This document shows positions 1-6,802 of a stretch of 7,118 nucleotides of DNA, one piece after another. The stretch comes from Opitutaceae bacterium. GTDB taxonomy: Bacteria > Verrucomicrobiota > Verrucomicrobiia > Opitutales > Opitutaceae. The stretch's first letter is position 1; each line of letters begins with the position of its first letter. The position numbers were made by a program, and so were the translations under genes. The DNA lies in NCBI GenBank assembly GCA_025352845.1, contig JANXSC010000007.1, positions 1 through 7,118 of the forward strand. The letters run 5' to 3'. The notes beneath the pieces are model-generated. The model searched no databases, was not told the DNA's origin, and saw nothing but the letters and a program-made list of their open reading frames with translations.

Positions 1-1727
<1,727 letters not shown>

Positions 1728-1831
1728 GGGGGAAGGGGAGTGAAGCGGAGACGTTGGCGGGAGGCGCGGCGCGGCGCAAGCGCACGGAAGGGGTGGTGTG
1801 GCTGGCGGGGACATCTCAGGTTTTTGCCGTC

Positions 1832-1892
1832 GTAAGGGCGTGCCTCGTGCGCGCCCTCCGAAAAACCGTGCGCGGACAAGCCACGCCCCTAC
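1832..1892. repeat. Inverted pair of REP-like hairpins, family A
   Basis: Two copies of a short element face each other with their heads outward. The left copy (1832-1856) has head GTAA, stem arms GGGCGTGC and GCGCGCCC, and loop CTCGT. The right copy (1892-1868, read on the minus strand) has head GTAG, stem arms GGGCGTGG and CCGCGCAC, and loop CTTGT, with one mismatch in the stem. The last stem pair next to the loop is C-G in one copy and G-C in the other, a compensatory change. A short extra inverted match (gccgtc at 1826-1831, gacggc at 1899-1904) extends the symmetry outward. The GTAG head plus hairpin is the layout of REP elements. It lies between divergent genes, so it is unlikely to be a terminator. 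Confidence 0.75.
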
Positions 1893-1961
1893 CGAACCGA
1901 CGGCGTGGCAAAAAGTGAGATATGCCCCGTGGCCGTGAGCGATGTTGAGAGGGGTTCTACC

Positions 1962-2016
1962 GTAGGTCAGCGCGCTTGCGCGCGCCCAAGCCGCGCCCGC
2001 CAGCGGGCTGGCCTAC
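1962..2016. repeat. Inverted pair of REP-like hairpins, family B
   Basis: The left copy (1962-1983) has head GTAG, spacer GTCA, stem arms GCGCGC/GCGCGC and a TT loop. The right copy (2016-1995 on the minus strand) has head GTAG, spacer GCCA, stem arms GCCCGC/GCGGGC and a TG loop. The third stem pair is G-C in one copy and C-G in the other, so the pairing is conserved while the sequence changes. Heads point outward, as in pair A. An additional CTAC immediately precedes the left head (1957-1960), which could be the remnant of a further, oppositely oriented element; I see no clear stem for it. Confidence 0.75.
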
Positions 2017-2062
2017 GAAAACGAAAAATATCTGCGCATTCATTTCGCCCGCTGATTCCGTT

Positions 2063-2085
2063 CGCCCCCGCGGGCGTTTTGCCCG
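2063..2085 (+). promoter_or_regulatory. Two overlapping, mutually exclusive small hairpins ahead of the amidohydrolase start
   Basis: CGCCC (2063-2067) can pair with GGGCG (2072-2076). Alternatively CGGGC (2071-2075) can pair with GCCCG (2081-2085) around a GTTTT loop. Both use the same central segment, so only one can form. They end 14 bases before the ATG at 2100, close enough to affect ribosome access. Stems of five pairs are short in GC-rich DNA and may be chance. Confidence 0.25.
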
Positions 2086-2099
2086 AGATGATTTCGCCA

Positions 2100-3389
2100 A
2101 TGAACCCCGCCCAACTTCGCGAAAAGGTCGTCCAATGGCGTCGCGATTTTCACCGCCACCCCGAACTCGGCTACCGCGAATACCGCACGGCGGCGCGCGT
2201 GTGCGACGTGCTCGCGGCGATTCCCGGCTGCACCGTGCGCGTGGGCCGTGACGTGATGGACCCGGCGGCGCTGATGAATCCGCCGAGTGCGGAGGAGTTC
2301 GCCGCCGCGAGGTCCGAGGCGATTGCGCACGGCGCGAATCCCGCGTGGGTCGCACGCATGGGCGACGGGCTCACGGGTGTCGTCGCGGAGTTTAACTTTG
2401 TCCGGCCCGGCCCGACGCTCGCGTTTCGCGTGGATATGGACGCGCTGCCGATTTTGGAAAGTGCGGAAGCGGCGCACGCGCCGGCGCGAGAAGGGTTCGC
2501 CTCAACGCACGCCGGCCGGATGCACGCGTGCGGTCACGACGGGCACACCGCGATTGGGCTGGGGCTGGCATCGCTCGCGCCGGCGCACGCCGCGCAGTGG
2601 GGCGGGAAGTTGAAGATCGTGTTTCAACCGGCGGAGGAAGGCTGCTGTGGCGCGAAGGCGATGGTCGCCGCGGGCGTGTTTGCCGACGTCGATGCGCTCG
2701 TGTGCGGGCACCTCGGCACCGGCGCGACGCGCGCGGGGCTAATCGCGTGTGGCACGGATGCGTTTCTCGCGACCACGAAGTTCGACGTGGAATATCGCGG
2801 CCGGGCGGCGCACGCCGGCATGGCGCCGCAGGACGGCCGCAACGCCCTGCTCACCGCCGCGACCTTCGCGCTCCAGCTCCACGCGCTCCCGCGCCACGCC
2901 GGCGGCGAGACGCGCGCCAACGCCGGCACGCTCCACGCCGGCAGTGGTCGCAACGTAATCGCGGACCGCGCGATCGTCGAAGCCGAGGTGCGCGGCACGA
3001 CCGCCGCGGTGAATCGCTTCATGACCGACGAGGCGTTTCGCGTCGCGCGCGCGGCGGCGGAGATGTTTGGCGTCACGTGCGATATCCGCATCGTGGGCGA
3101 AGCGGGCAGCGCGCCGTGCGACGCGGCGTTGAAAGAAATTGTCCGCGCCGCGGCCAAGAGTTTGCCCGCGACACACGAGATCGTGGACACGCTGCCGCTT
3201 GGCGGCTCCGAGGATGCGACGCTCATGATGCTGGCCGTGCAGGCCCGCGGCGGCACGGCCACGTATCTCCAAATCGGCACGGCGCTGCCCGCCGGCCATC
3301 ATCACCCGCGCTTCGATATCGAAGAGTCCGCGCTCTGGCACGGCGTCGAACTCTACGCGGCGATCGCGGAGCGGGTGCTGGGTGTTTGA
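2100..3389 (+). CDS. abgA: M20-family amidohydrolase, AbgA-like (p-aminobenzoyl-glutamate hydrolase subunit A type)
   Basis: This is a 429-residue M20 metallopeptidase. E. coli AbgA, with AbgB, cleaves the folate breakdown product p-aminobenzoyl-glutamate into p-aminobenzoate and glutamate. Landmarks match AbgA closely: WRRDFHRHPELGYREYRT (13-30), the AbgA-type insert with RDVMDPAALMNPPS (50-63), FRVDMDAL (109-116), GFASTHAGRMHACGHDGHTA (132-151), FQPAEEG (175-181), GSGRN, GGSEDATLMM (from 368) and AGHHHPRFD (398-406). By family knowledge C144, H146, E180, H204 and one of H400-402 bind two metal ions, with E179 the catalytic base. No key residue is missing. Length equals AbgA. No signal peptide is seen, so it should be cytoplasmic. 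I chose ATG 2100 because family similarity starts at once; ATG 2088 is in frame and possible. Neither has a good Shine-Dalgarno. No AbgB partner or AbgT transporter lies in the window, so the true substrate may be another N-acyl amino acid. Confidence 0.88.
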   Translation: MNPAQLREKVVQWRRDFHRHPELGYREYRTAARVCDVLAAIPGCTVRVGRDVMDPAALMNPPSAEEFAAARSEAIAHGANPAWVARMGDGLTGVVAEFNFVRPGPTLAFRVDMDALPILESAEAAHAPAREGFASTHAGRMHACGHDGHTAIGLGLASLAPAHAAQWGGKLKIVFQPAEEGCCGAKAMVAAGVFADVDALVCGHLGTGATRAGLIACGTDAFLATTKFDVEYRGRAAHAGMAPQDGRNALLTAATFALQLHALPRHAGGETRANAGTLHAGSGRNVIADRAIVEAEVRGTTAAVNRFMTDEAFRVARAAAEMFGVTCDIRIVGEAGSAPCDAALKEIVRAAAKSLPATHEIVDTLPLGGSEDATLMMLAVQARGGTATYLQIGTALPAGHHHPRFDIEESALWHGVELYAAIAERVLGV

Positions 3390-3402
3390 GCGGAGGGAAG
3401 CA

Positions 3403-3453
3403 CCGACCAAGGTCGGGCCCTACAATGCAGCCGTAGGGCGCGAGCTTGCTCGC
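3403..3453. repeat. Inverted pair of REP-like hairpins, family C, between convergent genes
   Basis: Here the heads face each other. The left copy (3423-3403 on the minus strand) has GTAGGGC then stem arms CCGACC/GGTCGG with a TT loop. The right copy (3433-3453) has GTAGGGC then stem arms GCGAGC/GCTCGC with a TT loop. Heads are identical, while stem pairs 1 and 5 have each flipped from C-G to G-C, two compensatory changes. The pair fills most of the 86-base gap between the stops of the amidohydrolase (3389) and the dehydrogenase (3476). It could block read-through in both directions, but neither strand has a T run after a stem. Confidence 0.75.
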
Positions 3454-3475
3454 CGCCGGTCGTGCCCACGCGTGC

Positions 3476-4447
3476 TCACACCACGCGATCCACCATCGGC
3501 TCGCCGCGTCTGAAGGCGGCGAGGTTGCGGAGAAAGTGCTGCACGATGGCCGTGTCCTGATCGTGGCGGCCGCCGGCGGTGTGGGGCGTGATGTAGCAGT
3601 TGGGCAGCGACCAGAACGGGCTGTCGGTCGGGAGCGGCTCCGTCTCGAACACATCGAGATAGGCGTCGCCGATGCGGCCGGAGCGGAGCGCTTCGAGGAG
3701 CGCGCGCTCGTCGACGGTCGAGCCGCGGCCAACATTGTAGAAACGCGCGCCGGGTTTGCAGCACGCGATGCGGCGGGCGTTCACGTAGTTTCGCGTGCTC
3801 GGGTTGTCGGGTAAAATGTTCACCACGTGATCGGCGGCGGCGAGGGCGCTGCTGACGTTTTCTTCGGGGATAATCCGCACGCCGCGTTCACTGCGCGTCT
3901 GCCGGCGCACCGCGATGAGCGTCATGCCGAAGGGCGCGAGCAGGTCCGCGAGCCGCCGGCCAATCGCGCCGAATCCGAGCATCACCACGGTCTGGCCGGT
4001 GAGCAGGCGCGAGTCGTAGCGGCGCTCGGTGTAGTGCCAGCTGCGGTCGCCGAGTTGGTCGCGATACGAGGGCAGGAGCTGCCGGCCGAGCGCGAGCATC
4101 ATCGCGAGCACATGCTGCGCGCACGAGTCGGCGAAGACCTGCGAGACGTTGGAGAAAATCGCGCCGCGGGCGCGAAACGCCTCCTGAAATTCCGGCGTGT
4201 CGTAGCGCGTGTAGCCCGCCGAAGTGACCTCGACCCAGCGCAGCCGCGGCAGCGCGAGGCACTGCGCGGCATCGGGCTGACCGAAGGCGATGTCGGCCGC
4301 CGCCATGTCGGGATCGGACTGGCCGGCGACGAGGACGAGCGGGCTCGCCGTTTTGGCGAACACGAGCCGGTGTTGCTTCGTGCCCTCGATGAGCAACTGC
4401 GTGTCGGCGGCGAGAAACTGGGCGTTGCACCAAATCGTGAGGCTCAT
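3476..4447 (-). CDS. D-isomer-specific 2-hydroxyacid dehydrogenase (glyoxylate/hydroxypyruvate reductase type)
   Basis: This 323-residue cytoplasmic oxidoreductase should interconvert a 2-keto acid and a D-2-hydroxy acid using a nicotinamide cofactor. The family's split architecture is complete: a catalytic N-terminal part with VEVTSAGYTRYD (72-83) and NVSQVFADSCAQHVLAMML (100-118), then the nucleotide-binding fold with GFGAIG (158-163). The catalytic triad is present: R241 in NVGRGSTVDE, E270 in DVFETEPLP and H289 in ITPHTAGG. Length is typical. The strand after the glycine loop ends in VRRQTRS (180-186), with arginines where NAD-dependent members carry an aspartate, which suggests NADPH; that is inference. 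The ATG at 4447 fits the usual N-terminus. It follows the 264-residue isomerase on the same strand after 109 bases that contain a likely terminator, so it may be transcribed separately. The exact substrate cannot be told. Confidence 0.9.
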   Translation of the reverse strand: MSLTIWCNAQFLAADTQLLIEGTKQHRLVFAKTASPLVLVAGQSDPDMAAADIAFGQPDAAQCLALPRLRWVEVTSAGYTRYDTPEFQEAFRARGAIFSNVSQVFADSCAQHVLAMMLALGRQLLPSYRDQLGDRSWHYTERRYDSRLLTGQTVVMLGFGAIGRRLADLLAPFGMTLIAVRRQTRSERGVRIIPEENVSSALAAADHVVNILPDNPSTRNYVNARRIACCKPGARFYNVGRGSTVDERALLEALRSGRIGDAYLDVFETEPLPTDSPFWSLPNCYITPHTAGGRHDQDTAIVQHFLRNLAAFRRGEPMVDRVV

Positions 4448-4468
4448 GCGAGAAGACAGGATGGGCTT

Positions 4469-4528
4469 AAAAAAATTCGGAAGCCAGAAAACCAGAAAAA
4501 GAAATCCGAACTCATGGCTTTCCGGCTT
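4469..4528 (-). terminator. Rho-independent terminator-like hairpin between isomerase and dehydrogenase genes
   Basis: In minus-strand RNA, AAGCCGGAAAGCCA (4528-4515) can pair over 14 positions with UGGUUUUCUGGCUU (4494-4481), 12 Watson-Crick plus 2 G-U pairs, around a 20-base loop. Five bases later comes a run of seven T (4475-4469). It sits after the stop of the 264-residue isomerase (4557) and 22 bases before the dehydrogenase ATG, so it could end the first transcript or attenuate the second. The gap before the T run and the large loop are not ideal. TTCGGA in the loop (4510-4505) is also complementary to TCCGAA (4481-4476) just outside the stem. Confidence 0.5.
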
Positions 4529-4556
4529 TTGAATTCATCGCGATTCATGGGCCCGC

Positions 4557-5351
4557 TCACCACCACCCGCGGACTGCCGCCACGCGCAGCGCCTCGTCGA
4601 GCGGCGGCAGATAAGGGTGCCACATTTTTTCCCACTCGAGACTCACCGGGCCCGTGAATTCATCCGCTCGCAATGTCGCCAACAACGGCGCCATCGGAAA
4701 CCCGCCGTCGCCCGGCTGAACATAAGTGAAAGGATGGCGGGCGCTCGGCACCGCGATGCTGTCCTTCACATGCACGTGGACGACCCTCGCCCGGATCGCG
4801 CGCCACGTCGCGACGGGATCCTCGCCGCCCTTGCGCCAAGTGTGGTGCGCGTCCCAAAGTATCGCGGTGCCGGGCAGTGCGGCGAGAAACCGCTGCACCG
4901 TCGCGGCCGTGATCAGCGAGTCGTGCGTCTCGACCATGAGGTCGACTTGCCAGCCGCGCTCTGCGCGGAGTTCCCGCCACCAGCTCAACGTCGCGGCGGC
5001 GTCGGCGAATTCTGCGGCGTCGGCGCGACTGCCGCCGTCGAAGACACGCAGCCACCGGACGTCGAGCGCCTCGGCCCACGGGGCGAGCGCGAGTAGTTGC
5101 GCGCGCTCGGCGTCGGTCGCGCCGACGAGGTGGAGCGAGGCATTGAGCGCCACGATCTGCACCGGAGCGCCACGGAGCTTTTCGGCCAGCCGGATCGGCG
5201 AACCAAACTCCCGCGCAAAATAATCCGCCAGCTCCACCGTGCCTGCGAGGGTGCGCAGCTCTACCGCGCCGATCTGATGGCGCGCGGCCAGCGCGAGCGC
5301 CGCGTCGAGCGTGGCCTCCGGACAACCAAGTGTGGAGAGACAGCGGAGCAT
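4557..5351 (-). CDS. Sugar phosphate isomerase/epimerase family TIM-barrel protein (small, 264 residues)
   Basis: This protein belongs to the xylose-isomerase-like TIM-barrel superfamily (AP endonuclease family 2 fold), whose members isomerise or epimerise sugars and keto acids with a divalent metal. The barrel strands carry the expected acidic and histidine residues: VELRTL (30-35) on an early strand, E141 and H143 in VETHDS, D167 with H170 in ILWDAHH, H192/H194 in VHVHVKD and E239 in VSLEWEK. The Glu-Asp-His-Glu order and the D-x-x-H spacing match characterised epimerases such as the tagatose 3-epimerase group. Length is typical. ATG 5351 is the only reasonable start, as an in-frame stop lies 24 bases upstream. 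No good Shine-Dalgarno is seen. It is the first gene of the minus-strand pair and diverges from the larger TIM-barrel gene across the repeat region. Substrate is unknown; hydroxypyruvate isomerase or IolE/IolI-like roles are possible. Confidence 0.85.
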   Translation of the reverse strand: MLRCLSTLGCPEATLDAALALAARHQIGAVELRTLAGTVELADYFAREFGSPIRLAEKLRGAPVQIVALNASLHLVGATDAERAQLLALAPWAEALDVRWLRVFDGGSRADAAEFADAAATLSWWRELRAERGWQVDLMVETHDSLITAATVQRFLAALPGTAILWDAHHTWRKGGEDPVATWRAIRARVVHVHVKDSIAVPSARHPFTYVQPGDGGFPMAPLLATLRADEFTGPVSLEWEKMWHPYLPPLDEALRVAAVRGWW

Positions 5352-5386
5352 CGGCCGAGTTATGACCGGGATCGGTCACGCACCAA

Positions 5387-5400
5387 CACGGATTTTTTCT
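5387..5400 (+). repeat. 14-bp direct repeat, left copy
   Basis: The sequence cacggattttttct occurs here and again at 5686-5699, in the same orientation. The two copies bracket the whole nested inverted-repeat block, 285 bases apart. A 14-base match within a few hundred bases is unlikely by chance, although the T run lowers its weight. It could be a target duplication or the trace of a duplication or recombination. Confidence 0.6.
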
Positions 5401-5415
5401 GTGCCGCCGCCTGTC

Positions 5416-5452
5416 CTGTCATCGCGAGGTGCGCGCAGCGCCGTGGCGATCC
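5416..5452 (+). repeat. Dispersed palindromic repeat, left copy (GCGAGG...GTGGC class)
   Basis: This copy begins TGTCATCGCGAGG and ends CGTGGCGATCC. I recognise it as a member of the widespread bacterial repeat whose common form reads TCATTGCGAGGAGCGAAGCG followed by a GTGGCAATC end, and which is often mistranslated into spurious protein tails. The ends pair (ATCGC with GCGAT). The partner at 5639-5672 is inverted and keeps the pairing with different bases. Confidence 0.7.
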
Positions 5453-5496
5453 ATTTACGGACAAATACTCAAAAATGAAAAGTCGTTCGTTTGAAA

Positions 5497-5590
5497 GTAG
5501 GGCGGGTCTGTGACCCGCCTTGTCTTCGCCCCGCCTCACGGCTTTGCACGCAATAACTCGTTCCAAGGGCGGGTCACAGACCCGCCCTAC
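5497..5590. repeat. Inverted pair of REP-like hairpins, family D (GTAGGGCGGGTC)
   Basis: The left copy (5497-5519) has head GTAG, stem arms GGCGGGTC/GACCCGCC and loop TGT. The right copy (5590-5567 on the minus strand) repeats this exactly apart from one extra C at the tail. Heads point outward and about 47 bases of unrelated sequence lie between. The two arms could form either two small hairpins or one long 25-base stem. The near-identity, in contrast to pairs A to C, suggests a more recent or more active family. Confidence 0.82.
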
Positions 5591-5625
5591 TCCCGCGCCG
5601 CGCCACGTCTTTGCGTTGGTCCCAA

Positions 5626-5631
5626 TATAAT
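5626..5631 (+). promoter_or_regulatory. Possible -10 element (TATAAT) upstream of the larger TIM-barrel gene
   Basis: A perfect TATAAT stands out in this GC-rich DNA, about 120 bases before the ATG at 5750. No good -35 hexamer lies 16-18 bases upstream; the closest TTG-containing sequence (ttgcgt, 5612-5617) is too near. It lies inside the repeat block, between the right REP-like arm and the right dispersed repeat. Confidence 0.3.
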
Positions 5632-5638
5632 TCCAGAT

Positions 5639-5672
5639 GGATGGCCACGTCGCTGCGCTCCTCGCCATGACA
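5639..5672 (-). repeat. Dispersed palindromic repeat, right copy, inverted
   Basis: Read on the minus strand this begins TGTCATGGCGAGGAGCG and ends CGTGGCCATCC. It matches the left copy at 5416-5452 except for a few bases and a short length difference in the middle. The inner ends pair as ATGGC with GCCAT, where the left copy has ATCGC with GCGAT, so both sides of a pair have changed together. It lies 48 bases outside the right REP-like arm, mirroring the 44-base spacing on the left. Confidence 0.7.
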
Positions 5673-5685
5673 AATGGTTTCGACG

Positions 5686-5699
5686 CACGGATTTTTTCT
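5686..5699 (+). repeat. 14-bp direct repeat, right copy
   Basis: This is the second copy of cacggattttttct, 13 bases outside the right dispersed repeat. The left copy lies 15 bases outside the left dispersed repeat, so the arrangement is nearly symmetric. Confidence 0.6.
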
Positions 5700-5749
5700 C
5701 GCCGTCTTCTTCGGTTCGCATACTCCCTCATTCCCCTCCCACTACCTCC

Positions 5750-6790
5750 ATGCCCCGCCCCTGCACTCTCTTCACCGGCCAATGGGCCGACCTTCCCCTC
5801 GATAAGCTGGCCCCGCTCGTCAAAAAGATGGGCTACGACGGCGTCGAACTCGCCTGCTGGGGCGACCACTTCGATGTCGATGCCGCCGCGAGCAGCAAGA
5901 AATACGTCCACGACAAGTGGGCGCAGCTCAAGGACCACGGCCTCACCTGCTACGCGATCTCGAGTCACCTCGTCGGTCAGGCCGTGTGCGATTTGATCGA
6001 CGAGCGGCACAAATCGATCCTCCCCGCTGATGTCTGGGGCGACGGCGATCCCGAGGGCGTGCGCAAGCGCGCGGCCCGGAAGCTCGCCCTCGCGGCCAAA
6101 GCGGCGCGCGCCTTCTTCGACGCCAAGCCGGGCAACAACGGCAAGGACGATTTTCCCGCGGTGGTGAACGGCTTCACGGGCTCCAGCATCTGGCACTCGA
6201 TCTACGCTTTCCCGCCGACGTCGCAGGCTTACTGGGACGCGGGCTACGCCGACTTCGGCAAGCGCTTTGGCCCAATCCTCGAGGCGTTCGACAAGGCCAA
6301 CGTCAACTTCGCCCTCGAAGTCCACCCGACGGAAATCGCCTTCGACATCGCCAGCGCCCAGCGCGCGATCGAGGCGGTGAAGGGGCACAAGCGTTTCGGT
6401 TTCAACTACGATCCCTCGCACTTCGGCTATCAGGGCGTCGACTACGTGAAGTTCATCCGCACCTTCGGCCCTCGCATCTTCCACTGCCACATGAAGGACG
6501 TGTGGTGGGGCCACGGCGACGGCACGGTCGGCGTCTTCGGCGGCCACGTGAGCTTCGGCCACCCGAGCCGGAATTGGGATTTCCGCTCGCTCGGCCACGG
6601 TGACATCAACTTCGAGGAAATCATCGTCGCGCTGAACGACGTCGGCTACCGCGGTCCGCTCAGCGTCGAGTGGGAAGACAGCCGGATGGATCGTTTCCAC
6701 GGCGCCGCCGAGGCCGCCGCCTTCGTCCGCAAGATCGATTTCCCCTCGAGCGCGATCGTGTTCGACGCGCAGTTTGATCGGAAGGGCTAA
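5750..6790 (+). CDS. Sugar phosphate isomerase/epimerase family TIM-barrel protein (346 residues)
   Basis: This is a large member of the xylose-isomerase-like TIM-barrel superfamily. It belongs to a conserved group with an N-terminal TGQWADLPLDKLAP (9-22), MGYDGVELACWGDHFDV (27-43), CYAISSHLVGQAVCD (67-81), HKSILPADVWGDGDP (87-101) and VVNGFTGSSIWH (138-149). Metal ligands expected from the family are all visible: E190 in ALEVHPTE, D221 and H224 in NYDPSHFG, H247 in CHMKD and E307 in SVEWEDS. Between H247 and E307 there is an extra GHVSFGHPSRNWDFRSLGHG segment (265-284) that smaller epimerases lack. I chose ATG 5750 because family similarity begins there; the open frame further upstream covers only repeats. 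The leader is C/T-rich without Shine-Dalgarno. The stop codon lies in a hairpin loop. A Gfo/Idh/MocA gene follows 110 bases later, and this pairing is common in cyclitol and keto-sugar catabolism. The substrate is unknown. Confidence 0.9.
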   Translation: MPRPCTLFTGQWADLPLDKLAPLVKKMGYDGVELACWGDHFDVDAAASSKKYVHDKWAQLKDHGLTCYAISSHLVGQAVCDLIDERHKSILPADVWGDGDPEGVRKRAARKLALAAKAARAFFDAKPGNNGKDDFPAVVNGFTGSSIWHSIYAFPPTSQAYWDAGYADFGKRFGPILEAFDKANVNFALEVHPTEIAFDIASAQRAIEAVKGHKRFGFNYDPSHFGYQGVDYVKFIRTFGPRIFHCHMKDVWWGHGDGTVGVFGGHVSFGHPSRNWDFRSLGHGDINFEEIIVALNDVGYRGPLSVEWEDSRMDRFHGAAEAAAFVRKIDFPSSAIVFDAQFDRKG

Positions 6791-6802
6791 CGCCCTTCCG
6801 AT
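6777..6802 (+). terminator. Perfect 11-bp hairpin whose loop holds the stop codon
   Basis: ATCGGAAGGGC (6777-6787) pairs perfectly with GCCCTTCCGAT (6792-6802), leaving the four-base loop TAAC that contains the TAA stop of the 346-residue isomerase. No T run follows, so it is not a standard intrinsic terminator. It may stabilise the mRNA 3' end, reduce read-through into the next gene, or come from a repeat inserted at the gene's end. Confidence 0.55.

Larger units (their letters stand above)
1728..2099. other. Divergent intergenic region, repeat-rich, no gene seen
   Basis: These 372 bases separate the divergent cstA and amidohydrolase genes. The part next to cstA (1728-1825) is purine-rich on the plus strand and shows no recognisable promoter or operator. 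Two inverted pairs of GTAG-headed hairpins follow (1832-1892 and 1962-2016), then an A-rich stretch (about 2017-2035) and two overlapping small GC hairpins just before the amidohydrolase start. An open frame continues upstream of the amidohydrolase through this region, but it only translates the repeats and I do not take it as coding. Promoters for both genes should lie here; I cannot identify a convincing -35/-10 pair. Confidence 0.7.
5352..5749. other. Divergent intergenic region occupied by nested inverted repeats
   Basis: These 398 bases separate two divergent TIM-barrel genes. From outside to inside they hold a 14-bp direct repeat, an inverted pair of a dispersed 34-37-base repeat, and an inverted pair of GTAG-headed hairpins. 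A TATAAT sequence lies in the right half. The plus-strand gene's open frame extends upstream through the repeats, but that stretch only translates repeat sequence and shows no protein-family similarity that I recognise. I see no small gene or RNA gene here. Confidence 0.75.

Noticed and set aside
1905..2099. N-terminal extension of the amidohydrolase to an upstream ATG at 1905
   Set aside because: The added 65 residues are translated from REP-like pair B and basic low-complexity sequence; AbgA similarity begins at 2100.
2528..3436. A 302-codon plus-strand frame overlapping the amidohydrolase, and a 223-codon minus-strand frame at 2739-3410
   Set aside because: Both are Arg/Ala-rich out-of-frame translations of the amidohydrolase gene.
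4531..4550. Direct repeat of attcat near the isomerase stop
   Set aside because: Two six-base matches are too short to separate from chance.
5416..5672. A CRISPR-like array
   Set aside because: There are only two copies of each unit and they are inverted, not tandem direct repeats with regular unique spacers.
5510..5749. N-terminal extension of the 346-residue isomerase
   Set aside because: The added 80 residues translate the right REP-like arm and the dispersed repeat; family similarity starts at 5750.
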